A stretch of DNA of 64,000 nt from contig CM075853.1 of NCBI GenBank assembly GCA_037975125.1, positions 56,012,091 through 56,076,090 of the forward strand, given 5' to 3'. Position numbers and translations under genes: made by a program. The notes beneath the pieces were generated by a model, which saw only the letters and a list, made by a program, of their open reading frames with translations, had not been told where the DNA came from and did no database searches. Positions 38,800 through 48,893 of the stretch are shown in pieces; the first letter of the stretch is position 1; the number at the start of each line of letters is the position of its first letter. This DNA comes from Latrodectus hesperus. Taxonomy: Eukaryota > Arthropoda > Arachnida > Araneae > Theridiidae.

Positions 38800-41700
38800 C
38801 ATGTAATTGTTGTTTTACCTTCCAAGGCAAACCACTATGTCTATAGTTCCACATTTCAATGGGCACTGAAATTTCCTGGAAATTTAATCATTTTGTTTTT
38901 ACACCATACTCTATATACGTACAGTAAATATTTTTTTAATTGTTTTCTCTTAATATTTTTAAGTTTTAATCCCAAGCATTTATGTTGCGTGTAAATAATT
39001 GAATAGAATTAATTTACACAAAATTGTTCTTCTTATATTTTAAAGGATAACTTTTGCAATGAATTGCGATTAAATTTTAGAATGCAGTAAATTTTTTAAT
39101 ATTTCATAAATTAGACTTCAATTAACATTTATTCTAAGTTCTAATTTTGACAATATATTCACTTTAATTGAAATAGTTTTAAATAAATGATGTAATAAAT
39201 TTTATAATCACGCGTAAATAATATTTTTTCCATAATGTTTTCATGCTTATTAAAATATTATATTCCTGTTTTTTTATTAATATATATATTGAAATTTTTA
39301 TTCATGTATATTATTTCTATTTATTCATTACATTTTTGGGTATTTTCTGTCAATTCTATACTTTTAACTTTAAAGTGACATTTTGGCAAATAATTAATTA
39401 AATTATGTGATGTCATTACAAAATAAAAGTTATCTTACCTTTGCAATGACATCATTTATTTGGATTATTGTTTTCCAAATTAATATTTACTTTCATAAAA
39501 GAATATAATTAAATTTACAAAATATAAAATTGCAATTTTTAAATTTAATATAATAATTAAAAAAACAGCAGAAAATTCGAAAAGAAGCCTTTTTAATTAA
39601 ACCTCTTATTTGTATTTCGTTTCTTTTTTCTATTTTAATCTTGAATATATTTTTATTTTAAGTAGTCAATTTTTATGCTATTAAAATTTTAACGCGATTA
39701 AACTGAAGAATTTCAAAATATTCTTAACAGAAAGTTTTAATAAAACATATTACAAATTGTTAAAACACAAACTAATTTCTGATTTTCTTATGCTTAGTTA
39801 CTTAAATAGTATTATAATTATATTTTTGAATTTCAAGTCACGGGATAAAAATTAGTACAGATTGGTTTAAATTTACTGTTATAAATATTACTTGGCCAAA
39901 ACATGAAAAAAGACTTTTTAATTTTATAACTAATTATAGAATTTGATTCTATCTTTTTAAAAAGTTATTTATGCTTTATGAATAAATAATCAAAAATAAA
40001 GTGAAAAATAAGTAGTAATACATGGTTTTTGACAGTAAAAAATGGTTATTTTCCCCAAAATAAACATTATAGCAAATTGAAATAAGGTTTTGATGATGTA
40101 AATATTTTTGATTTAGAAATAAAAAATTCAATAAAACTATTAACACATTTATTAAGATAATTTTAACTAATTACATTGAGGATAAACTTTGTTGTTAAAT
40201 ATTTTATTTCAAATTACGTTTTGCTTGGCCGTCAGAATCTTTGCAAGATTAGAAGTGTGTTATTTTGTGCAATTTTCTGTGAGCACACTTTCTAGCAAAA
40301 TGATAATTTCGTGCTTACCGTTGGCACGCAAAAGTGATATTTAAGGTATATGCAGTAAGAAAGGAGATTTTTGAAATATTAAATTTTATATTATATCTTA
40401 GGTATAAGAGACATTTTTGATAATTGTATATTATATTTAAAAACATATTTTTCATGAAATATTGAAAAGGTATTAAATTATTTTACAGTTTTAATCTTGA
40501 ATCATTAGTTGGCTCAATTTTCTTGATCATCGTATTTAGGAAATTCAATTGATTTTTGATTTCAAATAAACTAATTTTTAACAATCATAAGAAAATCATT
40601 ATTGTTTTTGCCACATTTGCAAATATAACTCCATTTTACACAAATAATTAAAATTTACTTTCAAAAAAATAATATTGTTACAGAACTGTTTATTCAAAAG
40701 TTAAGTTACTCACACATTAAAATGAATGAATATGTCCACGAAAATTCGTTTTTAAAGTAAAGCATTTTTAGCAGAAATATCAAAAAACAAACTTTGCACA
40801 TTAATATTCAATGCTATTTGTTATAGCATCCTTAATCAAAAATTTTTAAAAGAAGAAGTAGGTATACAAACTTATTTTTAAAAGAAAGATTTCCGAAGCA
40901 GAATGTTAAATACCTTATAGATTAATTAAATCATGACATTAGAAATTTCATAGGAATTTTATATCAGAGTTAGTTATATGTATCAAATAAATCACACTTT
41001 CTATAAACAACATTTTAAAATGAAACGTTACCTTTATTTTAAGTTACCAAAATACCGACATTCAGGCATATATTTCTCTTTTTGTATGCAACTTTTTTAA
41101 ATTCAATCTCAGACAAAATTTGGGAATGAGTCAAATAATTTTTATTTGTATAAATTGATGTTGCTTATCGTTATTTTCTTGTAGAAGAGATTTTAATATA
41201 TCTATTGATGCATAAGCATTTATACACCCTTTATAATCTTTTCATTTTCATAATAAATGTTAATCACTAAATACATATTTAAAAATCCTTTATTACTTAT
41301 TAAAAATTGTCTTCAGTTAACTTTCATGTCTAAAGTTTATGCTTTTCAAATTTTATTAAAATATTCCCTTTATCGAATTTATAACAAACTTGAAAAGCAA
41401 ATAATAAAAACCCTTTTTAAATATTAATTTACGAAATGTAATGTTACTTTCAGCATTTAGTTTGTAAGTGTTTTAAATTTTTCTTTGGTTATGATATTAA
41501 AATATTTGTAACTGTAAAGTTATTGGGTGCATTGGAAGATTTGATAGTCACTTATTTTCTAAGTTAATTATAAAAAATCTCCAATATCATGAGGTAATGA
41601 TAGCTAGAATGTAGCCGTATTAAATTTCTTGAAATATTGATTTTTCAATATTTTTTAATATAAAGTCTCATTTCATAGTATATTCAAAGTGTAAGATTTT

Positions 41701-42930
41701 GAAGTGTTAAAAATTTAAGTGATACTGATAAATTATATATTTGAAGGAAATATCCAGAAGTAAATGTTTGTATTGTAATGCTGCAGAAAAAACGTTCTCC
41801 ATAAGGACGTATAGTTTAATTTAAGCATAAAATGCAATGTAAATAATTAAAGCTTTGAAAGTTATTTAACAGAAACTACTGAAGAGAATATCATAATAAA
41901 TAGAAAAATAAATAATAGGATGATATTAGATTTTTTTCTTTTAAATGTAATATCAAACACTAAAGAGTAAACAATACATTTAATGAGAAAATATATATTA
42001 AAATCTCAAAGATTACAAACATGATTTCTACTACAATCTACTAATATCTACAAATAAAAATATCATTTTTGACTGTTGAAATTAGTACAAATTTTGCAAT
42101 GTTCCACAAACATCCTACGTTTAAGAGTAGTGATAAATGTTGAGAAATCATGAGAGACTAAATAAATCAGTAAGATTGAAAAAGATTGTAGATTTATCAT
42201 AATGGACTTATATTCTCGTGTATCGAAAAACATTCGTGCTCTGAAAAAAACAATAAGTATAAATTTAACAGCTGGTGGTTCTGTTGGTAAAATAATAGAA
42301 GAGCATAAAATTGCATAAAAAATCAAGTCAAAAGATATTGTCTGATCTGTGAACCTGGAATCGTATGTGATGCCCTAAAAGTCTTCAGACGTGTGCAGAA
42401 TATATCACAGGACCTAAATCACTGATCTGTTTAAAAAATAAGGACCTAGAATTAATGATGCAGTGAAGCAGAATGTGAAGGAATTTATTTAAAAAATAAT
42501 TTCAGACATTTAAAAGATAGGCATGTTTTTTACCTACTAAATACAGCATTATACTTTTCTAATCCAATCATTTAAATAGAACTCATCCATCAATCAACAA
42601 ATGAGTTCACAATTTGTAAGAAACCTCAAAGCTAATGTTTTTCACAATCGTATTTCAGTTAGTAACGCCTTCTGCAAAAACGACAGTTTATAATGATTGT
42701 TTCAAAAGATTTTTAAAGAATATTATAGATCAATGAATTCTGCAATAACTGAACATTAGTGATCCACATGAATTGCAAAAACTTTATTCACTTTTACTGA
42801 TGCATCATCTAAGACTGTGGTAACACAATCTAGTCAAGATATTGTCGGTATGAATTTTTTAAACATATCTGATAGTTCTTTCTAAGCAAAGCATTTGCTT
42901 ATCTAAGCAATGACGTGTTGTGTGTGTCCC
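38800..42930. other. AT-rich non-coding DNA
   Basis: No gene recognised. Between 42060 and 42900 composition is less extreme and the segment may hold the degraded 5' half of the Tc1 relic at 42.9 kb; only weak fragments such as GPRINDAVKQNV (near 42445) hint at this. Confidence 0.5.
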
Positions 42931-42932
42931 TC

Positions 42933-43575
42933 TCACGGGACGATAGAGAAAAGTCCGTTTATCTTGGGCTAAAAGCACGTTTCTTGGATCAGGCAGCGAT
43001 GCTTTTTACAGACGAGTCTAGAGTCACATGGGAGAGCTATTCAGGTTATGAGGTGATCTAGAAAGAACAAAACACCGGATATCATCAATTTAAGACTGGA
43101 AGAAAACAGATTTACCTGGATGGTAGAATTATGGTTTGGACAGATATCTCACTTGGTGGTCACACTGATATGCTTGTATTTCAGAGAAAAACTGTGACTG
43201 GTATGATATATAGGGATGAAATCATTGATCTGTATGTCCATCCATATACCAATGCAATTGGCAATGGTTTCATTCTGATGCATGATAACGCATAATATTA
43301 TCGAGATGTAGATGTTGATGAATATCTTGAAGCTTTCGGTTTGGAGTGAATAGATTAGCTAGCTAGATCTTCAGACCTGAAGTGTCTGTCGAACAATCTT
43401 GGCAGACAGGTAGCTGCTTTATCACCTCCTCCAAGATACATAAGGGAGATAAAAATCTGCTCTCTGCTCTTCGTTTCCCATTTTGATAACATACAACTTT
43501 ATTGACTGCATAGAAATTCGGATTTCATCAATGCATTTAAGGTTGGGAAAGGGCACATCCTTTATTAAAACTTCT
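42933..43575 (+). pseudogene. Tc1-like transposase, catalytic domain with in-frame stops
   Basis: One single reading frame carries the domain across about 640 bp: LFTDESRVTWES holds the first Asp (43011-43013), GRIMVWTDISLGGHTDMLVF follows, TVTGMIYRDEIIDLYV precedes and HDN holds the second Asp (43284-43286). The C-terminal part includes LARSSDL and LGRQVAALSPPPRYIREI. Between these the usual NPIEHVW block is shortened by about three codons and the Glu is gone. At least four in-frame stops interrupt the domain. The frame has no frameshift, so decay has been by substitution and one in-frame deletion. It differs from the 38.4 and 57.3 kb relics, so it is a separate family. Terminal repeats were not identified. 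Confidence 0.8.
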
Positions 43576-43579
43576 TTTG

Positions 43580-44464
43580 GCAATATTTGCTATATTTTAG
43601 TGCATTAAACTGTGATAATTTTTACAAAAAATAGAGCTTTTCATTGAGATTGCTTTTTTGTAGTTTAATATTTAATAAATTATAAACTTTGTTACAAATG
43701 CCCTTTCCAACAACTTGTTCTTACACCATCAATACATGAATTCTCTAATATGTTTCGATAGTACAATTAAAACCATTTAGTCGGAGCTCACGTCTAAATG
43801 TTCAGCTATCATAGATTGACCCCAGTTACAATGCATATAGTCTGACGAATTCTAAATAAAATATGGAAAAGGTACACTTCATGCAACCGTGCAAAATCAG
43901 AAGTGTAATATGCGCATTACTACCTTCCTTAAATATTCTGGAACACAGTATAGACTAAAATTAAATTTAGAATTAGAAATTACAGCTGCTGTGTAGAAAT
44001 CAATCTTTCTTAGGGACAGTTGTTGAAACTGATATAATAATAACTTCAATAGCTGCATCAAATGCAGTTATAAACTAAAAATGATATCAACATAGCTCTA
44101 TAATAAAAATTCGATAATTTCCTATGTAATTTAATTGTTTCGCAACTGAATATTTCTTATCAAAGGCATATACTCTTTGTTAATAATAATAAACTCGTTT
44201 TTTTATTTTCGGCATTACATAGATTTTAATAATATTCTGATGAATTTTTATCTGTTTTTTTCACATTTAATTTCATGTAAATACTTATATAAATGTTTAG
44301 TGGGATAACTTTGTATTGAAGAATAGAGATCATTGTGATTTGTAATATTTTTACAAGATAGGGGATGGAAAAAGTAAACCTTACATCTACATTTTCTGAT
44401 ACACCATTGCTATATTGTTTAACTCAATTGGGTATTTGTAAACTAACATTTCTTAAAAATAAAG

Positions 44465-44465
<1 letters not shown>
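43580..44465. other. AT-rich non-coding DNA
   Basis: Contains no recognised gene. The part next to 43.6 kb may be the 3' flank of the Tc1 relic. Confidence 0.5.

Positions 44466-44492
<27 letters not shown>
44466..44492. repeat. (AT)n microsatellite interrupted by the gypsy insertion, left part
   Basis: 27 bp of AT repeat ending ATAT at the LTR boundary. The matching right part begins at 50816 with ATAT, consistent with a 4-bp target duplication, though its length cannot be proven within a repeat. Confidence 0.85.
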
Positions 44493-44495
<3 letters not shown>

Positions 44496-45096
44496 ACCGA
44501 GCTCCACGGGTTCGTGTTGATTGAGAGTTGAATAAAGCAACCACTTAATGCACACAAGACTTTTATTCGTAAAAACTTCACTAGAGAAACGAAATTCCCG
44601 CTGTAACAATCACAATTATACAGCTACAATTCGTCAGATACAATAAGAAATAGCTTCCAATCACAGGTCTCAAATACCTCAGACAGAGAACAACTAGCAG
44701 TCACAACTAATCGTCTTCACTCACTGACTGTCTTCACAAAACTCTACTACTTCCATGTCGGGCTGCGGTATTTATACCTGACTTGGCGGAGAAATCTACC
44801 AATTTCGCCAAGGTTCTGGAAGCTTCTAGGCTATCTCGAAAAATATTGGTCCTAGAGCTTAGGTGATGGATGTTTCCAGAAGTATCGATTTCTCGCCAAG
44901 TCGCCAAAAATCTCGCCAACCGTCGCCAAGTCGCCAAGAATCTCGCCAACTGTCGCCAAGTCGCCAAATCATTAGGAAATCCGCTTTTAAACTACAACAC
45001 GTCTAAATACCGCAATTTTTGCCCAAAATGTGAGAATTTCTGATCTGTCTGAGATATTTTAAGACAAATATAATCATTATTTACAAATTTGTAACA
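44493..45096 (-). repeat. 3' LTR of the gypsy element (604 bp)
   Basis: Base-by-base reading shows identity with 50210-50815 except that two bases are missing in CTACTAC-TTCCATG at about 44749. It contains the poly(A) signal, TATA box and the TTGGCGA array seen in the 5' LTR. Confidence 0.97.
44562..44567 (-). promoter_or_regulatory. LTR poly(A) signal AATAAA
   Basis: On the minus strand GAATAAAAG lies in the 3' LTR, about 200 bp downstream of the TATA box. It is the likely signal for 3' end formation of the genomic RNA. The same site occurs in the 5' LTR at 50279-50284. Confidence 0.7.
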
Positions 45097-45108
45097 TTGC
45101 CCCCTCTC
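45097..45108 (-). other. Polypurine tract
   Basis: GAGAGGGGGCAA on the minus strand abuts the 3' LTR and would prime plus-strand DNA synthesis. Confidence 0.8.
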
Positions 45109-45287
45109 AAGGACTGCACGTCCCGGGCAGTACAATCCCCTGATAGGAGGCCAAATTTAATATAAAAGAATTTACATTTCAAGAGGATACAGAGCACATT
45201 ACATACACAAGCAACTAAAAATACAAGAAAATAGAAAAGATTAAAATTATCTATACTATTTACAAAGAGACCATGGTCTACTAATTT

Positions 45288-48200
45288 TTACTCTACATTA
45301 CGATAAGGAGCTAATCTATCATAATGTACTACCTTTGGTTTTGAAGCAGATGATTTTCTTATACGAACCACGACGTCGTTCAGTCTTTTTAGGACTGTGT
45401 AGGGACCTTCCCAGTTGGCTTGCAACTTTGGAGAAAGTCCTTTACGTCGAATCGGGTTCCACAACCAAACTTTGTCACCTTCTTGAAATTCATGTCCCGT
45501 CGCTCTTGTGTCATATCTTGTCTTCATTCTTTCAGTCGTCAGGTTGATTCGGTCTCGAGCGAAGTTATGGACATCTTCAAGACGTGCCTGAAGGTCTCGA
45601 AGGTATTCCTCTGGCGATGAAGATGTATCCGGTGGACGTCCAAACTGAAGATCACAAGGGAGACGAAGTTCGCGACCAAAGAGCATCTGTGAAGGAGTAT
45701 ATCCGGTAGTCTCATGGACAGCACTGCGATATGCAAGCAGAAACAGCGGTAGCTTCAAATCCCAATCTTGCTGATTTCTGGAAACCATAAGTGAAAGGTT
45801 ATTCAAGATGGTTCTGTTAAACCTCTCTACCATGCCATCCGATTGTGGGTGTAGTGGCGTGGTCTGCGTCTTGTCTATTCCGAGAATTTGACACATTCCT
45901 TTAAACACAACAGAGGTGAAATTTGTCCCTTGATCAGAATGAATTTGTAAGGGTGTGCCGAATCTGGAAACCCATTGCTGCACTAGAACCTCGGCTACTG
46001 TAGTCGCCTCTTGATCGGGGATTGCAAACGCTTCAGGCCACTTAGTAAAGTAGTCCATGACAACTAGTATGTATTTGTTGCCATTTGAAGATCGTGGTAA
46101 AGGACCCAAAATGTCTAATGCTATTCGCTCAAAAGGTGCTCCTACGTTGTACCGCTGCAACCTTCCTCGGTTACGTTTCTTCGGTCCTTTACGTGCCGCA
46201 CAGTCATCACAAGATTGGCACCATTTCTCTACATCTTGTCTCGTTTTGCTCCAATAGAAGCGTTCTCGAACTTTCTGTAGAGTTTTCATTACTCCGAAGT
46301 GGCCTCCAGTTGAGCTACTATGCAATTCTTTCAAAACATCTGAAATTCTTGATTTTGGAAGAACAAGCTGCCATTTGAAATTACGTCCATCATCGGACTC
46401 CCATTTCCTGTATAAGACACCATTTCTTATATGGAGTGAGTCCCAAAGAGCCCAATATTGTTTAGTAGCAGGACTGTAGGTGGAGATATCCTGCCAACTT
46501 GGTTTCATACTGGAAGATTCTTTTAATTCTAAAATTGGATTTATATCTGGGTCTTCTTTTTGGGCTTCTCTAAGTTCTTTATCACTCCATGGGTCTGGTT
46601 TCGATGGAGGTGAAGCAGTAACTTGGCGTACAGAAGGATTTACTAACTGATAGTTCTTCTCTACTCTAGAACAATATCGGCAGCTTTCATTACACGGTTT
46701 CCTTGATAGTGCATCAGCATTTCCATGCAGAGTTCCTTTGCGATGACGTATTTCAAAGTCAAACTCCTGGAGTCGTTGAATCCATCTGGCTACCTGTCCT
46801 TCTGGATTTTTAAAATTTAAAAGCCAGGTTAAGGATGCGTGATCGGTGCGGAGCAAGAACTTTCTTCCATAGAGATAATGGTGGAAATGTTCTATGGCTT
46901 TGACGATTGCCAGCAATTCCTTCCTGGTTGTACAATAATTCCGCTCTGGTTTCGAAAGACATTTACTCCAATAAGCAATGACATATTCTTTATCATCAAT
47001 TTCTTGCGACAAAACAGCTCCGATATTTTCGTTGCTGGCATCCGTATCTAAAATGAATAATTTTTCGGGCTGGGGATATGCAAGAACGGGCGAAGATGTC
47101 AACGCCTCCTTCAGTTGTTTAAAAGCTTTCTCACATTCATCTGTCCATAGAAATCTCTGTTTAACTTCTGTCAACTTGTGAAGAGGTCTGGCAATACTTG
47201 AAAAACCCTTAACAAATTTCCTGTAATATGTGCATAGTCCAAGAAAACTTCTTAATTGGTGGACATCTTTTGGACGACTCCAGTCCTTAACTGCAGAGAT
47301 CTTTTCAGGATCTGTTCTTACACCTTCAGCAGAGATAATGTGTCCCAGATAGCTTACTTCACGTCGGAATAAATTACATTTGCAAGGATTCAGCTTCAGG
47401 TTGGCCATTTTTAATTTTTCCAGCACCTTTCGGATGTTTCTTAAATGGTCTTCGAATGTGCGCCCTACAATAATGATATCGTCCAAATATACCAAACAGG
47501 CTTCGTAGGAAAGTCCTCGTAATACTGTCTCCATCAGGCGCTCAAACGTTGCAGGTGCATTGCAAAGCCCAAATGGCATAACCTTGAACTGCCAAAGTCC
47601 TTGTCCTGTGGTGAATGCAGTCTTTTCTCGATCCTCAGGATGTATCTCTACTTGCCAATAACCACTCTTGAGATCCAAAGTCGAAAACCATTGTTTTCCA
47701 GATAAAGCATCAAGTGTATCGTCAATCCTAGGAAGAGGGTAACTATCTTTTTTAGTGATGTTGTTTAACCGACGATAGTCAACGCAGAATCGGGTAGAAC
47801 CATCTTTCTTCCGAACTAAAACAATAGGCGAAGCCCAAGGACTCTCTGATGGCTCAATAATGTCATTCTGCTGCATTTCCATCAGAAGATTATCCACCTC
47901 TTCCTGCTTAGCGAATGGCAATCTTCTCGGATGTTGTTTAATGGGTGGATGATTTCCTGTATTGATTCGGTGCTGCGTCAATTTGGTTCGCCCAACATCA
48001 TCTGATTTCTTGGAAAAGAGATCTCCGAATTCTAATAATAAATTTCTTGCAGCATTCCTCTGTTTATCATCTAACTCTGCTCTCTGAAGGAGTTCATTAA
48101 TTAGAGTGTCAGGAGGCTCAGATAGTGTGGCTTGACAATTTCGGTTAATACAGGTCACTGGAGTGCAAGTCGCTAGCACTTCTCCTTCTTTTATAAGTTT

Positions 48201-48887
48201 TACCTTATTACTTAGATTAGCAACTCTTACCGGGATTACATTTCGTGAAAGGTCGACGAGTGAAGAAGCCACTAGTACTCCTTTAACGCTATTGTCGGAA
48301 TCTGGATATTCAGTCAATCCATAATGAAAATTATTATCTTCTGAAAGAGCTCCGCAAACTATTGTCTCAGTTCTTGGTGGTAATGTTGTTTCACTCTTCG
48401 CAGTTATATGATGGACTGTTTTAATATCTGAATATTTCGTCTTAAAAATCGCTATGTCTTCAGAACATGAGTGTAGTTCATTATTTTTAAAATCTAACTT
48501 GAAATGGTTTTCTTTGAGAAAGTCCAATCCGAGAATAAATTCGTCATTTATATCAGCGACATATGCCATATGATGGTACACGGCATTACCAAATGCAATG
48601 CTTAGATTGACTTTTCCATGCACTTTAATCTTATCACCCGTCACAGTTTGGAGGGTAATGCAGGGCGGAGTCCAGATGAGTTTCTCACCAAGTTTGCGAG
48701 CCAAATCTGTCCTAATGATAGTTACGTTGGCTCCAGTATCGATTATCATTCTGCAGGGAACTTCGTTGACATGTCCCATAACAAAAAGTCCGTTGTCGCC
48801 GCCACTTACGGAAGAAATGTGAAACAATTTGAAATGGGGCTTCTGACTCTCTGGACATCTCCGCCCCGCGAGATGGCCACATATTAG
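45288..48887 (-). CDS. pol: Gypsy Pol polyprotein: protease, reverse transcriptase, RNase H, integrase
   Basis: Pol copies the element RNA to DNA and inserts it in the genome. The frame is -1 relative to gag and has no ATG near its start; translation should enter by frameshift at the heptamer next to 48887, giving about 1199 residues after the slip. Counting from the TTG at 48827: aspartic protease DTGA at 30-33; reverse transcriptase at about 295-475 with FCVDYRRLN (347-355) and YLDD (447-450); RNase H at about 590-710 with DTDAS (594-598), Glu in RKELLA (637) and Asp in TDH (662); integrase zinc finger His836, His843, Cys870, Cys873; catalytic Asp905, Asp965 and Glu1001, the last two separated by 35 residues as in retroviral-type integrases. 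The C-terminus holds a GPY-type motif (GPYTVLKR). All catalytic residues are present and the frame is intact. Confidence 0.96.
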   Translation of the reverse strand, partial: LICGHLAGRRCPESQKPHFKLFHISSVSGGDNGLFVMGHVNEVPCRMIIDTGANVTIIRTDLARKLGEKLIWTPPCITLQTVTGDKIKVHGKVNLSIAFGNAVYHHMAYVADINDEFILGLDFLKENHFKLDFKNNELHSCSEDIAIFKTKYSDIKTVHHITAKSETTLPPRTETIVCGALSEDNNFHYGLTEYPDSDNSVKGVLVASSLVDLSRNVIPVRVANLSNKVKLIKEGEVLATCTPVTCINRNCQATLSEPPDTLINELLQRAELDDKQRNAARNLLLEFGDLFSKKSDDVGRTKLTQHRINTGNHPPIKQHPRRLPFAKQEEVDNLLMEMQQNDIIEPSESPWASPIVLVRKKDGSTRFCVDYRRLNNITKKDSYPLPRIDDTLDALSGKQWFSTLDLKSGYWQVEIHPEDREKTAFTTGQGLWQFKVMPFGLCNAPATFERLMETVLRGLSYEACLVYLDDIIIVGRTFEDHLRNIRKVLEKLKMANLKLNPCKCNLFRREVSYLGHIISAEGVRTDPEKISAVKDWSRPKDVHQLRSFLGLCTYYRKFVKGFSSIARPLHKLTEVKQRFLWTDECEKAFKQLKEALTSSPVLAYPQPEKLFILDTDASNENIGAVLSQEIDDKEYVIAYWSKCLSKPERNYCTTRKELLAIVKAIEHFHHYLYGRKFLLRTDHASLTWLLNFKNPEGQVARWIQRLQEFDFEIRHRKGTLHGNADALSRKPCNESCRYCSRVEKNYQLVNPSVRQVTASPPSKPDPWSDKELREAQKEDPDINPILELKESSSMKPSWQDISTYSPATKQYWALWDSLHIRNGVLYRKWESDDGRNFKWQLVLPKSRISDVLKELHSSSTGGHFGVMKTLQKVRERFYWSKTRQDVEKWCQSCDDCAARKGPKKRNRGRLQRYNVGAPFERIALDILGPLPRSSNGNKYILVVMDYFTKWPEAFAIPDQEATTVAEVLVQQWVSRFGTPLQIHSDQGTNFTSVVFKGMCQILGIDKTQTTPLHPQSDGMVERFNRTILNNLSLMVSRNQQDWDLKLPLFLLAYRSAVHETTGYTPSQMLFGRELRLPCDLQFGRPPDTSSSPEEYLRDLQARLEDVHNFARDRINLTTERMKTRYDTRATGHEFQEGDKVWLWNPIRRKGLSPKLQANWEGPYTVLKRLNDVVVRIRKSSASKPKVVHYDRLAPYRNVE

Positions 48888-48893
48888 TTTCCC
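48850..48893 (-). promoter_or_regulatory. -1 ribosomal frameshift signal between gag and pol
   Basis: The slippery heptamer GGGAAAC occupies 48887-48893 (minus strand) in the correct register: CA G GGA AAC followed directly by the gag stop TAA. After an 8-nt spacer (TAATATGT) a hairpin can form from GGCCATCTC and GAGATGTCC, with one mismatch and an 8-base loop GCGGGGCG. Heptamer X XXY YYZ, spacer length and a GC-rich stem are the classic three components, and the pol frame lies exactly -1 and is open from this point. Confidence 0.85.

Noticed and set aside
44734..44967. 77-codon minus-strand frame with ATWRQLARFL repeats (and its twin at 50438-50686)
   Set aside because: It is the translated TTGGCGA array of the LTR U3, present in both LTRs, not a gene.
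45288..48827. TTG at 48827 as the start of Pol
   Set aside because: The frame is open upstream to the frameshift heptamer and TTG initiation is not expected; Pol is most likely made as a Gag-Pol fusion.
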